Shown one piece after another: positions 45,587 through 56,143 of a DNA stretch of 64,000 nt; the stretch's first letter is position 1; each line of letters begins with the position of its first letter. This DNA is from Iamia sp038233075 (GTDB taxonomy: Bacteria > Actinomycetota > Acidimicrobiia > Acidimicrobiales > Iamiaceae). The stretch spans positions 1-64,000 of the forward strand of contig JBBSMQ010000005.1 of assembly GCA_038233075.1 (NCBI GenBank), given 5' to 3'. The translations under genes were made by a program, and so were the position numbers. A model generated the notes under the pieces. It was not told the origin of the DNA. It searched no databases and worked only from the letters and a program-made list of their open reading frames with translations.

Positions 45587-46000
45587 TCAGCCCCCCTCGA
45601 CCTCGGCCTTGAACCGGCCCAGGTCGTAGCCGGTGAGCACGTCGTCGAGGTTGGTGAGGGCGCCCAGCACCTCGAGGAAGCCCTTGGGCTCGTACTCGAT
45701 CTGGAGAGCGACCCGGCTCTGGGTGTCGCTCAGGCGGTGGAAGGTGGCCACGCCGGCGTGCTCTACGCCGTCGATGGTCTTCCAGGCGATCCGCTCGCCG
45801 GGCTGGACCTCGGTGAGCTCGGCGGTGAAGCCCTCATCGGCCCCGGCCAGCCGGAGCCACCAGTGGAAGGTCCGCTCGTCGACCTGGGCGACCCGTTCCA
45901 CATGGGGGAGGAAGTCGGGCCAGCGCTCGACCCGACTCCACAGGTCGTAGGCGACGTCCACCGGCACCTCCACGTCGATGGTCTCCATGATCGATGCCAT
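45587..46000 (-). CDS. SRPBCC-family (polyketide cyclase-like) protein
   Basis: 137 aa. START/SRPBCC fold: METIDVEVPVDVAYDLWSRVERWPDFLPHVERV, then DRYDLG-like FDR strand replaced by RTFHWWLRLAGADEG, and a C-terminal helix NLDDVLTGYDLGRFKAEVE. Such proteins bind hydrophobic ligands or act in ubiquinone/polyketide pathways; no ligand can be assigned. The start ATG 46000 is set by GGGAG 4-5 bases upstream. Between the glycosylase gene and tRNA-Ser. Confidence 0.8.
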   Translation of the reverse strand: MASIMETIDVEVPVDVAYDLWSRVERWPDFLPHVERVAQVDERTFHWWLRLAGADEGFTAELTEVQPGERIAWKTIDGVEHAGVATFHRLSDTQSRVALQIEYEPKGFLEVLGALTNLDDVLTGYDLGRFKAEVEGG

Positions 46001-46082
46001 CTGGCTCCCTCTCCTGATCTCGTCCTCGGGGTCGTCCACCAGGTCCACGGTCGCTCCCCCTGAGCGTCGGTGACTCGGCTGG

Positions 46083-46167
46083 CGGAGGGTGTGGGATTCG
46101 AACCCACGGTGGGTTGCCCCACACACGCTTTCCAAGCGTGCCGATTCGGCCGCTCTCGCAACCCTCC
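46083..46167 (-). tRNA. tRNA-Ser (GGA)
   Basis: 85 bases with a long variable arm; anticodon loop TTGGAAA (anticodon GGA). Acceptor GGAGGGT pairs with ACCCTCC, and the CCA end is encoded (plus 46080-46082). Confidence 0.95.
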
Positions 46168-46269
46168 TCGTCCCGGCCGGGCCGGGTCGGCCGACCAGGA
46201 TAGGCCGTGGCCGGCCCGGGGCTCGTCGCACCCGGTGGCGTCGGCAGGCAGAGCCGGGGACGGGGGCGC

Positions 46270-46275
46270 TACGGT
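46270..46275 (+). promoter_or_regulatory. -10 box of the SRP RNA
   Basis: TACGGT, placing the transcription start at about 46282 at the base of the SRP RNA stem. Confidence 0.6.
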
Positions 46276-46281
46276 GGCCGA

Positions 46282-46414
46282 TGTCCGTCCCCGCAGGGGC
46301 GGTCGGGTCCTGTGCGACCGCATGCCGTGAACCGAGTCAGGGCCGGAAGGCAGCAGCTCTCAGCGGATCGTGCGGAGCGCCGCAGATCGCCTGGCCGCCA
46401 CCTGCGGGGACGGG
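46282..46414 (+). ncRNA. ffs: Signal recognition particle RNA (4.5S/6S-type)
   Basis: The conserved apical part CAGGGCCGGAAGGCAGCAGC is present (46338-46357) with the closing tetraloop GGAA. The 5' strand CCGTCCCCGCAGG and the 3' strand CCTGCGGGGACGG pair almost perfectly, so a stem of ~125-130 bases is formed. It carries the Ffh protein and directs membrane protein targeting. It sits ~100 bases upstream of dnaX, an arrangement seen in other actinobacteria. Confidence 0.9.
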
Positions 46415-46518
46415 CTCGTCCCGGGCCCCGGCCGCCCAGGGCCGAAGACCCGACGCGGGCAGCGGCGGGCCGAGGGCACGGGTCGGGACCGGTGCGGCGA
46501 TCGGTAGCATCGCCGCTG

Positions 46519-48492
<1,974 letters not shown>

Positions 48493-48519
48493 TTCCCCCA
48501 CTACCGAGAGGTGCCCACC

Positions 48520-48981
48520 ATGACTGACGCTCCCCGCCCCGACGACGGCGACGACGAGCCGACCGGCCCCACCGCATCGGGGCCGTCGATCCCCGCCGAG
48601 GTGGTCGACGAGGGCCACCGCGTCGGCCCGGTGGACGACGACGACGACGCGTTCGATCTGGCCGGCCTGCTCGGGGGCGGCGGGCTCGACCTCGGCAACC
48701 TGATGGAGCAGGCCACCCAGATGCAGCAGCAGATGGCGGCCGCGCAGGAGGAGGCGGCAGCCACGGTGCTGGAGGGCGTGGCCGGCGGCGGCGCGGTGAG
48801 GGTCACCGTCACCGGGACCGGTGCATACCAGTCGGTGACCATCGACCCCGCGGCGGTCGATCCCGACGACGTGACCATGCTCGAGGATCTCGTCCTGGCC
48901 GCCCTGCACGATGCCGCCGACCGCATCCAGGAGATGCAGTCGCAGTCCATGGGCGGTCTCGGCGACCTCCTCGGCGGCTGA
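48520..48981 (+). CDS. YbaB/EbfC nucleoid-associated protein
   Basis: 153 aa; the core of ~100 residues matches YbaB (NLMEQATQMQQQMAAAQEEAAATVLEG, GGAVRVTVTGTGAYQSVTIDP, EDLVLAALHDAADRIQEM). An acidic, Asp-rich extension of ~50 residues precedes it. YbaB is a dimer that binds DNA. ATG 48520 with a GAGAGGTG region upstream; an in-frame GTG at 48511 is possible. Middle gene of the dnaX-ybaB-recR operon. Confidence 0.9.
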   Translation: MTDAPRPDDGDDEPTGPTASGPSIPAEVVDEGHRVGPVDDDDDAFDLAGLLGGGGLDLGNLMEQATQMQQQMAAAQEEAAATVLEGVAGGGAVRVTVTGTGAYQSVTIDPAAVDPDDVTMLEDLVLAALHDAADRIQEMQSQSMGGLGDLLGG

Positions 48982-48986
48982 GGGCG

Positions 48987-49592
48987 ATGGCCGTCTACAC
49001 CGGCCCCGTCCAGGATCTGGTGGACGAGCTGGGCAAGCTGCCCGGCATCGGACCGAAGTCCGCCCAGCGCATCGCCTTCCACCTGCTCAAGCTGCCGCGC
49101 GACGACGCCAACCGCCTGGCCTCAGCCATCACCGAGGCCAAGGCTCGGGTCTCGTGGTGCGAGCGATGCTTCAACGTGGCGTCGGCGCCGCTGTGCGACA
49201 TCTGCGCCGACGACCGCCGTGACCGCTCGGTGATCTGTGTGGTGGAGGAGCCCCGCGACGTGGTGGCGGTGGAGAAGACCCACGAGTACCGGGGCGGCTA
49301 CCACGTCCTGGGTGGGGCCATGAACCCCCTCGAGGGCGTCGGCGCGGACCAGCTCCGCATCAAGGAGCTCTTCGCGCGCATCGGCACCGAGGACATCACC
49401 GAGGTGATCCTCTGCACCAACCCCAACGTCGAGGGTGAGGCCACCGCCATGTATCTGGCCCGCATGTGCCAGGACCTGCCCCTCACCGTCTCCCGCATCG
49501 CCAGCGGCGTGCCCGTGGGGGGCGACCTGGAGTACGCGGATGAACTCACCCTGGGCCGTGCCTTGGAAGGGCGCCGCACCGTCGGAGGATGA
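48987..49592 (+). CDS. recR: Recombination protein RecR
   Basis: 201 aa, standard. Helix-hairpin-helix LGKLPGIGPKSAQRIAFHLL, a zinc finger CERCFNVASAPLCDIC, and a Toprim domain (ICVVEEPRDVVAVEKT, plus NPNVEGEATAMYL). It helps RecF/RecO load RecA at gaps. Starts 5 bases after the ybaB stop, so the operon is continuous. Confidence 0.97.
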   Translation: MAVYTGPVQDLVDELGKLPGIGPKSAQRIAFHLLKLPRDDANRLASAITEAKARVSWCERCFNVASAPLCDICADDRRDRSVICVVEEPRDVVAVEKTHEYRGGYHVLGGAMNPLEGVGADQLRIKELFARIGTEDITEVILCTNPNVEGEATAMYLARMCQDLPLTVSRIASGVPVGGDLEYADELTLGRALEGRRTVGG

Positions 49593-49811
49593 GACGTCCA
49601 CCGGGGCGGGCCCGACGCGAACACTCGGGGCAACGCTTCCCGGCGAGCCGGGTGCGGGCGGTCAAACCGACCCGCCGTTGAGGAAGCGATGCCCCGAGCG
49701 AAGGGGTCCGGGAGCGATGCCCCCGGTGTGCGACAGACGTTACACGACCGTCATGAGGTCGACACGCCAACAGGGCATGTTTTTCGACGGTCGTGCCGCC
49801 CCGGGGTGGGC
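49593..49811. other. Structured convergent intergenic region
   Basis: 219 bases between recR and the thiolase gene, no ORF supported. Three parts: a three-armed fold at 49624-49698, a short G-rich stretch, and an inverted repeat CACGACCGTC (49743-49752) / GACGGTCGTG (49786-49795). Confidence 0.55.
49624..49698. ncRNA. Three-armed palindromic structure after recR
   Basis: Closing stem CTCGGGGCAACGCTTCC (left) and GGAAGCGATGCCCCGAG (right): 17 positions, one mismatch. Inside are two hairpins: CCCGG-CGAG-CCGGG (49639-49652) and GCGGGCGGT-CAA-ACCGACCCGC with a one-base bulge. A three-way junction like this could be a complex terminator, an RNA element or a mobile palindrome (REP-like). A tRNA is excluded because no anticodon arm is present. 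Confidence 0.5.
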
Positions 49812-50996
49812 TCAGGCCACCGAGCGCACCAGCAGGGCGTCGCCCTGACCGCCGCCGCCGCACAGGGCGGCGGCGCCCTGGCCCCCGCCCTGGCGCTTCA
49901 GCTCGAGCATGAGGTGGAGGGCCAGCCGGGTGCCGGACATGCCCACGGGGTGCCCGAGGGCGATGGCGCCCCCGTTGGTGTTGGTGACCTCGTCGGTGAT
50001 GCCCAGCTCGTCCATGGAGGCCAGACCCACGGCGGCAAAGGCCTCGTTCAGCTCGAAGAGGTCGATGTCGCCGAGGCTGACGTCGGTGCGGCCGAGGGCG
50101 TCCTTGATGGCCCGGGCCGGCTGGGTCAACAGTGACGGGTCGGGTCCGGCCACCTGCCCGTAGCCGACGATCTCGCCGAGGGGGGTGGTGCCGATGCGCT
50201 CGGCTGCGGCCGCCGAGGTCACGATCACGGCGGCGCCGCCGTCGCTGATCTGGCTGGCGTTGCCGGCGGTGATGTTGCCGGACTTGTCGAACGCGGGGCG
50301 CAGCTTGGCCAGGCCCTCGGCGCTGGTGTCGCCTCGGACGCCCTCGTCGACGGAGATGACGACGGGATCGCCCTTGCGCTGAGGCACCTCGACGGGGACG
50401 ATTTCCTCGTCGAAGAGCCCGTTCTTGGCCGCCGCCGCAGCCCGCTGGTGACTCTGGGCCGAGAGCTCGTCCTGGGGGCCGCGCTCGATGCCGGCTGAGG
50501 CTGCGTACTTCTCGGTGCCGGCGCCCATGGCCACCTGGTCGAAGGCGCAGAACAGGCCGTCGTACATCATCGAGTCGACGACCTTCTGGTCCCCGATCCG
50601 GTAGCCGGCCCGCGCCCCGGGCAGCAGGTACGGGGCGTTGGTCATCGACTCCATGCCGCCGGCGACGACGATCTCGGCCTGGCCCGACTGGATCAGCAGG
50701 TCGGCCAGGAAGATGGTGTTCAGGCCGCTGAGGCAGACCTTGTTGATGGTGGTGGCGGGCACCGACATCGGGATGTCGGCCCCGACCGCGGCCTGGCGGG
50801 CGGTGATCTGACCGCCCCCGGCCTGGATCACCTGTCCCATGAAGACGTAGTCGACGTCGGTGGGAGCCACTCCCGCCCGGTCGAGGGCGGCAGTGATCGC
50901 CTTGGCTCCCAGGTCGGTGGCGCTGAAGGAGCCGAGGCCCCCGGAGAGCTTGCCGATCGGGGTGCGGGCGCCGGCGAGGATGACGGATCCGGCCAT
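49812..50996 (-). CDS. Acetyl-CoA acetyltransferase (thiolase)
   Basis: 394 aa. Nucleophile Cys in INKVCLSG near residue 88, TNTNGGAIALGHPVGMSGTR (His) and AALCGGGGQGDAL (second Cys). It condenses two acetyl-CoA to acetoacetyl-CoA or works in reverse; the direction depends on context. ATG 50996 is set by GGAG about 6 bases upstream. Next upstream on the same strand is the DivIVA-like gene (100 bases). The ccr and mce genes nearby favour use in an acetyl-CoA assimilation route. Confidence 0.92.
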   Translation of the reverse strand: MAGSVILAGARTPIGKLSGGLGSFSATDLGAKAITAALDRAGVAPTDVDYVFMGQVIQAGGGQITARQAAVGADIPMSVPATTINKVCLSGLNTIFLADLLIQSGQAEIVVAGGMESMTNAPYLLPGARAGYRIGDQKVVDSMMYDGLFCAFDQVAMGAGTEKYAASAGIERGPQDELSAQSHQRAAAAAKNGLFDEEIVPVEVPQRKGDPVVISVDEGVRGDTSAEGLAKLRPAFDKSGNITAGNASQISDGGAAVIVTSAAAAERIGTTPLGEIVGYGQVAGPDPSLLTQPARAIKDALGRTDVSLGDIDLFELNEAFAAVGLASMDELGITDEVTNTNGGAIALGHPVGMSGTRLALHLMLELKRQGGGQGAAALCGGGGQGDALLVRSVA

Positions 50997-51097
50997 GGAG
51001 GACTCCGGGAGGTCAGGGGGTGGGGACATCCAGAGCCTAGGAGCCGATCGAGCGGAGTGCCCAACGGCACCCCGGGCGACGGAGGGGTCGGAACCGG

Positions 51098-51967
51098 TCA
51101 GGAGCCGGGGTTGATCGAGCCGTAGCCCACCGGGAAGGTGGTCTCGGGGGTGTCGGGGTCGTCCTCGACCGCGGTGACGAGGGCCCCGGCCTCCGACAGT
51201 GAGAGGGCCTCGGCGTCGCGGTCCCCGTCGGCCATGGCCTCGAGCTCGCGCCGGAGCCGGTCGAGACGGGCCAGGACGGTCCGCTCCTGCTCGAGCAGCG
51301 GGGTGAGCCGGGACCGGGCGTCCTCCAGGACGGCCTCGGCGTCGGCCTCGGCCCGCTCGCGGGCGCCGGCCAGCACGACCTCGGCCCGGCGCTGGGCCTG
51401 GTCGACGACGTGGAGGGCCTCCTCCTGGGCCTGGGCCCGCTCGGTGCGGGCCTGGGCCCGGTCGAGCTCGGCCGCCTTGCGCTCGGCGTAGGCCGTGGCG
51501 CGGTCGCGCTCGACCTCGGCCCGTGTCCCCTCGGGCGCGGGTGACCCGGTCGGCACCAGCGCCGCGCCCGGGGAGTCCGACGGCGGGGCGGGGGGAGCGA
51601 TGAGGTCCGGGGCGACGGTCCCGTCGCGCTGGTCGGCGTCGACTTCGACGATGTCGGCCTCGACCGCCTCGGTCCGGAGGGTCTCAGACTCGGCGGTCTC
51701 GGGTTCTGCGGTCCCGGTCTCGGACTCGGTCTCGGCCTCGGCGGCCTCGGTCTCCCCAGGCCTCGCCTCGCCAGCGTCGGCCGGTGCGGTCGCGGCCGCG
51801 GAGGAGCGGCCGTTGAGCGGAGGCGTCGACGCGATCGAGGACCGCCATGCCTCCGCCGCCTGGCTCAGGAAGACATCGACCTCGTCGCGGTCGTAGCCCC
51901 TCAGCCCGATGGCGAACTTGTGGCCGACGAGGTCGTCGGGGCGGAGTGGGGTCTCGATGCCGGTCAT
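51098..51967 (-). CDS. DivIVA-domain protein
   Basis: 289 aa. The N-terminus has the DivIVA membrane-binding region (RPDDLVGHKFAIGLRGYDRDEVDVFL), then an acidic low-complexity stretch (GETEAAEAETESETGTAEPE) and a coiled coil with AERKAAELDRAQARTERAQAQEEAL and RRAEVVLAGARERAEADAE. DivIVA proteins mark negatively curved membrane, poles or septa. Many Actinobacteria have several paralogues; this one is not the main Wag31, judged by its insert (inference). ATG 51967 with GGGAG upstream. Confidence 0.85.
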   Translation of the reverse strand: MTGIETPLRPDDLVGHKFAIGLRGYDRDEVDVFLSQAAEAWRSSIASTPPLNGRSSAAATAPADAGEARPGETEAAEAETESETGTAEPETAESETLRTEAVEADIVEVDADQRDGTVAPDLIAPPAPPSDSPGAALVPTGSPAPEGTRAEVERDRATAYAERKAAELDRAQARTERAQAQEEALHVVDQAQRRAEVVLAGARERAEADAEAVLEDARSRLTPLLEQERTVLARLDRLRRELEAMADGDRDAEALSLSEAGALVTAVEDDPDTPETTFPVGYGSINPGS

Positions 51968-52211
51968 GGTGTCTCCCTTGTCGCGTCGTCCGTCTCGGAT
52001 CGACCGGACCCCGGTGCCACCAGGGTGACCCCCCGTTCATCGGTCCGGACGAGCCGCGGTTGAGGAACGTCGGTCGGCGCCCTCCACGGCCGCAGCGCCA
52101 TGGTAGGTGGCCGCGCTCGGCCGTGGGAGCGGCGCCGGAACGAACGGTGGTCCCCGCCGGCGCCTACTCCGGGAGGGCGGACGGGCGATGCCCCCGCCTA
52201 GGCTCCGCGCC

Positions 52212-53552
52212 ATGCAGGAGATCCTGAACGCCATCCAGGCCGGCGCCCCGGGCGACGAGCTGGCCGCCCTGACCATCCCCGAGTCCTACCGGGCCGCGTT
52301 CGTGCGTCGGGACGAGACCGGGATGTGGGACGGGGTCGACTCCGCCGACAAGGACCCTCGCAAGTCGGTCCACGTCGACGAGGTGGCCACCCCGGAGCTG
52401 GCCCCCGACGAGGTGTACCTGGCGGTGATGGCCTCGGCCATCAACTTCAACACGGTCTGGACCTCGATCTTCGAGCCGCTGCCCACCTTCGGCTTCCTCG
52501 ACCGGTTGGGCCGGGAGTCGGTGTGGGGCGCCCGCCACGCCCGCGACGAGCACATCATCGGCTCCGACGCCTCGGGGGTGGTGGTCCAGGTCGGCTCGGC
52601 GGTGCGCAACTGGAAGCCGGGTGACCGCGTCACCGTCCACTGCAACCACGTCGACGACCAGGACCCCTCGGCCCACGACGACTCCATGCTCGCTGCCAAC
52701 CAGCGCATCTGGGGCTTCGAGACCAACTTCGGTGGCCTGGCCGACCTGGCGGTGGTCAAGGCCAACCAGCTCATGCCCAAGCCGGCCCACCTCACCTGGG
52801 AGGAGGCGGCCTGCAACGCCCTGTGCAACTCGACGGCCTACCGGATGATCGTCTCATCCCATGCCGGGTCCATGAAGCAGGGCGACGCCGTGCTCATCTG
52901 GGGCGCCACCGGCGGCATCGGCGGCTATGCCACCCAATACGTGCTGAACGGCGGTGGCACCCCGGTCGGGGTGGTCTCCTCACCCGAGCGGGCCGAGCTG
53001 CTCCGCGCCCTGGGCTGCGAGCACGTCATCGACCGCAAGGAGGCCGGCTACAAGTTCTGGAGCGACGAGCACACCCAGGACGAGAAGGAGTGGCGGCGCC
53101 TGGGCAAGGACGTGCGCAGCCTGATCGGCCGCGATCCCGAGATCGTCTTCGAGCACCCCGGGCGCGCCACCATGGGCGCGTCGGTGTTCGTCGCCGCCCG
53201 CGGCGGAAAGATCGTCACCTGTGCCGCCACCAGCGGCTTCATGATCGAGTACGACAACCGCCACCTGTGGATGAAGCTGAAGAGCATCGTCAGCTCCCAC
53301 TTTGCCAACTACCGCGAGGCGTGGGCCGCCAACCGGCTGCTGTGCGAGGGCCGGGTCCAACCCCTCCTCAGCCGCGTCCATCCCCTGACCGAGACCGGTG
53401 AGGCCGCGCTGGCGGTGCACCGCAACGAGGTCGAGGGCAAGGTCGGGGTGCTGTGCCTGGCCCCCGAGGAGGGCCTCGGCATCGCCGACCCCGAGCTCCG
53501 CGACCGGGTCGGCGAGGACAAGATCACCCTCTTCCGCCGCCACGGCGCCTGA
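52212..53552 (+). CDS. ccr: Crotonyl-CoA carboxylase/reductase
   Basis: 446 aa, standard. NADPH-dependent reductive carboxylation of crotonyl-CoA to ethylmalonyl-CoA. The CO2-binding residues known from the family are visible: Asn in SAINFNTVW, Phe/Glu in WGFETNFGG, His in SSHFANYREAW. Also GATGGIGGYATQ (NADPH site). ATG 52212 is 7 bases after TAGGCT (52199-52204). It defines the ethylmalonyl-CoA route, with mce downstream and a thiolase upstream. Confidence 0.96.
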   Translation: MQEILNAIQAGAPGDELAALTIPESYRAAFVRRDETGMWDGVDSADKDPRKSVHVDEVATPELAPDEVYLAVMASAINFNTVWTSIFEPLPTFGFLDRLGRESVWGARHARDEHIIGSDASGVVVQVGSAVRNWKPGDRVTVHCNHVDDQDPSAHDDSMLAANQRIWGFETNFGGLADLAVVKANQLMPKPAHLTWEEAACNALCNSTAYRMIVSSHAGSMKQGDAVLIWGATGGIGGYATQYVLNGGGTPVGVVSSPERAELLRALGCEHVIDRKEAGYKFWSDEHTQDEKEWRRLGKDVRSLIGRDPEIVFEHPGRATMGASVFVAARGGKIVTCAATSGFMIEYDNRHLWMKLKSIVSSHFANYREAWAANRLLCEGRVQPLLSRVHPLTETGEAALAVHRNEVEGKVGVLCLAPEEGLGIADPELRDRVGEDKITLFRRHGA

Positions 53553-53571
53553 GCCCTCCTCCGCCCTGCCC

Positions 53572-53982
53572 GTGCTCTGGGTGGTCGACGGCAACAACGT
53601 GATGGGCGCCGGCGCCGACGGCTGGTGGAACGACCCGGTCGCCGCGGCCGAGCGCCTCACCGAGTCGGTGGCCTCGTGGTGCCTCGACCACGATGACGAG
53701 GTGGCACTGGTGTTCGACGGCCGCCCCGAGGCGCGCCTGACCCTGCTCGCCGGGGGGAACCTCGAGGTCGGCTTCGCCCGACGAGCCGGGCGTGACGCGG
53801 CCGACGACCGCATCGTCGAGGTGGTGGAGGACCGCTTTGCGGCCGAACCCGACCTCACGGTCGTCACCTCGGACAAGGGCCTACGGGCCCGCCTGCCCCC
53901 CGGCGTGGCGACCGAGGGGGCGGGCGCCTTCCGGGAGCGCCTCGGCCTGCCCGGTCGCGGCGGCCGACGCGCCCGCCGCTGA
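53572..53982 (+). CDS. NYN-domain (PIN-like) putative RNase
   Basis: 136 aa. Starts LWVVDGNNVMG (the DGNN motif of NYN/YacP proteins), has VALVFDGRPEARL and the acidic AADDRIVEVVED, and LTVVTSDKGLRARL (the VTSD motif). Active-site acids are conserved, so a nuclease on RNA is likely. The start is a GTG at 53572, 20 bases after the ccr stop; other in-frame starts have no similarity. Between ccr and mce, probably one operon. Confidence 0.75.
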   Translation: MLWVVDGNNVMGAGADGWWNDPVAAAERLTESVASWCLDHDDEVALVFDGRPEARLTLLAGGNLEVGFARRAGRDAADDRIVEVVEDRFAAEPDLTVVTSDKGLRARLPPGVATEGAGAFRERLGLPGRGGRRARR

Positions 53983-54069
53983 AGGTCGGGCCGGTTGGCA
54001 CTCATCGCCGGTCGCGTGCCACGTTGGGGGCTCGGCGTGACCCCACGCCCCTCGCCCCCGGAGGTCGTC

Positions 54070-54546
54070 ATGAGCCCCCTCACCGCCCGGAACCCCAACG
54101 AGTCCGAGAACGAGCAGGACGCCTCGTCCGCGGGCGACGTCGCGCCGCTGTTGATCGAGATCGACCACATCGCCATCGCCGTCAACGACCTGGCCGAGGC
54201 CATCGACTCCTACCGTGAGTCCTTCGGCGCGGTGGTGGACCATCGCGAGGTCGTCGACAGCGACGGCGTCGAGGAGGCCCTGCTCAAGGTGGCGGAGAGC
54301 TACGTCCAGCTCCTCGCGCCCATCCGCGACGACTCGCCGGTGGCCAAGTACCTGGAGAAGAAGGGCGAGGGCCTGCACCACATCGGCTACCGGGTGGCCG
54401 ACTGCGGCGCCGCCCTCGATCACCTGAAGTCCCTCGGGCACCGCGTCATCGACGAGGCGCCCCGACCGGGCAGCCGAGGCACCACCGTGGCCTTCATCCA
54501 CCCCAAGGCCGTCCACGGCACCCTGATCGAGCTGGTCCAGGAGTAG
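54070..54546 (+). CDS. mce: Methylmalonyl-CoA/ethylmalonyl-CoA epimerase
   Basis: 158 aa. Vicinal-oxygen-chelate fold with metal ligands: IDHIAIAV near residue 35 (His), LHHIGYRV (His) and GTLIELVQ (Glu). Converts (S)- to (R)-methylmalonyl-CoA. An N-terminal extension of ~30 residues is Ser/Glu-rich. ATG 54070 is chosen because GGAGG lies 6 bases upstream; the frame is open to 53995. In the ethylmalonyl-CoA pathway this enzyme follows Ccr. Confidence 0.93.
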   Translation: MSPLTARNPNESENEQDASSAGDVAPLLIEIDHIAIAVNDLAEAIDSYRESFGAVVDHREVVDSDGVEEALLKVAESYVQLLAPIRDDSPVAKYLEKKGEGLHHIGYRVADCGAALDHLKSLGHRVIDEAPRPGSRGTTVAFIHPKAVHGTLIELVQE

Positions 54547-54565
54547 CCGATCGGAGGGAGAGGGC

Positions 54566-55189
54566 CTAGCGGCGCTTGCCCTGGTTGAACTTGAGGGCGG
54601 CCCCCAGGGCGATGGCCACCGCCGCGGCGACGCCCACGCCCATGGCCACGAGGGCGCCGGTCGAGAGCCCGTCGTCGTCGTCCTCGACCAGTACCGCCGA
54701 GCCGTTGGTCGGGGTCTCGGGCGCAGTGGTGGTCGGGGCCTCGGTCGAGGACGAGCTCGGGGCCTCGGTGGTGGCGGTCGTGGTCGATCCCTCGGTGGCC
54801 GTGGTCGCCGCGGCCGCCGGCGCCGTCACCTCCAGGGTAACGACGGGCTCGACGGACGTCACCCGGATGGGGCTCTCGGACGGGGCCTCGACCACTCCCT
54901 GGTAGAGGCCGGCCTCGTCGCCCGGGGCCAGGGGGACGGCGGCGGCGTCGCCCACCACCGCGGTCACGGTGGCGTCGGCGACGGGGTCGCCGCCGTTGAC
55001 CCAGGTGAGGCGCACGACGAGGTCGACGGCCTGGCCCTCACCCCGCTCCGCGGTCACGGTCTCCAGGCGGCCCGGCCCACCGTGGGCCCCGGCCGGCGTC
55101 GACGCCACCCCGAGGGCCAGGACAAGGGCGGCGACGACGGCGACCAGCGCCGCCATCGTGCGGACAGGGGAGAAGGGGGATCTGATCAT
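54566..55189 (-). CDS. CopC-like exported protein with C-terminal membrane anchor
   Basis: 207 aa. From ATG 55189: signal-like RTMAALVAVVAALVLALGVASTPAGAHGG (in parts), a beta domain (LVVRLTWVNGGDPVADATVTAVVG), a Thr/Ser/Pro-rich stalk (TTATTEAPSSSSTEAP), and a transmembrane segment GALVAMGVGVAAAVAIALGAAL before the basic end KFNQGKRR. It resembles copper-resistance CopC-like proteins anchored to the membrane. No stop separates it from the CopD remnant upstream, so the two form one open frame; the internal ATG and signal peptide argue for independent translation. Confidence 0.6.
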   Translation of the reverse strand: MIRSPFSPVRTMAALVAVVAALVLALGVASTPAGAHGGPGRLETVTAERGEGQAVDLVVRLTWVNGGDPVADATVTAVVGDAAAVPLAPGDEAGLYQGVVEAPSESPIRVTSVEPVVTLEVTAPAAAATTATEGSTTTATTEAPSSSSTEAPTTTAPETPTNGSAVLVEDDDDGLSTGALVAMGVGVAAAVAIALGAALKFNQGKRR

Positions 55190-56040
55190 CGGACCCGGGA
55201 CCTCGAAGTGGAACTGACGGGGGACACCCACCCGCACGGTCGTCACGTCGACCTCCCAGGTTCCCGGGGTGGGCAGGGAGGCGCCGTAGACCACGGCGTG
55301 ATCGGGGCTGATCTGCTCGACGGGGAGTTTGCGCTCGGGCACGCCGTCCCGACCCGTCCTCACCTCGAGGGCATCCACCGAGGCGGGGTTGCCGGTCTCG
55401 TCGGTGATGTAGAGGTGCATCTCGTTGGTCCCGGCCCGGGCCGGATCGACCTCGAACAGCAGGGTCGAACCGTCGACCGTGGCGGGCCCGGTGAAGGGCT
55501 GGGCCAGCACGTCGCGACCGGGCGGCTGGTTCACCAGCCCGGCGGTCACCGCCAGCACCAGGGCCCCGATGACCACCTCGACCCGCACGACCTGGAGGAG
55601 CCGGGCGAGGACACCGTCGGCGGGCTCCCGAGGCACGGCGCCGCTGTCGCCACGATCGTCGGGGTGGGCCCCGACCGCCTCGGGCCGGGTGGGGGGACCG
55701 CCGCCGACGAGGACCGCGCTGCGCTCCACGGCCGGCACCGCCACCCCGGCGACGCGACCCAGCAGGGGGATGAGGCGGGTGCGGTTGACCCACCCCAGGG
55801 AGACGAGGGCGGCGAAGCCGATCACCTTGACGATGACGAGCTGGCCCGACGCGGTGTCGACCAGGGCGTCGACGAAACCGAGCAGCAGCCAGGCCGACAC
55901 CGTGCCGGTCACGACCAGCACCACCGAGGCGACCAGCGCCGAGCCGGGCCCACGACCAGCACTAGCACCAGGAGCACGGCCGCGGGCACGCTGCGAAGCC
56001 CGCCCGGCGCCCGGCGCGAGAGGTGAGGAGCGGGCCACGA
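55190..56040 (-). pseudogene. Truncated copper-resistance CopD-like gene
   Basis: The minus-strand frame has the C-terminal half of a CopD protein: membrane spans SALVASVVLVVTGTVSAWLL and QLVIVKVIGFAALVSLGW, then VRVEVVIGALVLAVTAGLV, and a periplasmic domain with DPARAGTNEMHLYITDETG and TTVRVGVPRQFHFEVP. The N-terminal CopC domain and first membrane spans (~300 aa) are missing; near 55945 a frame change separates a short hydrophobic stretch VPAAVLLVLVLVVGP from the rest. It runs without a stop into the CopC-like gene. Confidence 0.6.
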
Positions 56041-56129
56041 CGCCCAACCTAGGATCGGTGGGGTGGCCCCGACCCGTCGGCGGGCGACCATGTCGCCCGG
56101 GCGGCTGGGAGCGATGGGGGGCACGGGCG

Positions 56130-56135
56130 TAGCGT
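56130..56135 (+). promoter_or_regulatory. -10 box deciding the permease start
   Basis: TAGCGT, 8 bases before GTG 56144; the longer frame from 56063 would be upstream of the transcription start. Confidence 0.6.
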
Positions 56136-56143
56136 CGGCGGCC

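Noticed and set aside
49624..49698. tRNA-like gene after recR
   Set aside because: The three-armed fold lacks an anticodon arm with a seven-base loop and a T-arm motif, so it is not a tRNA.
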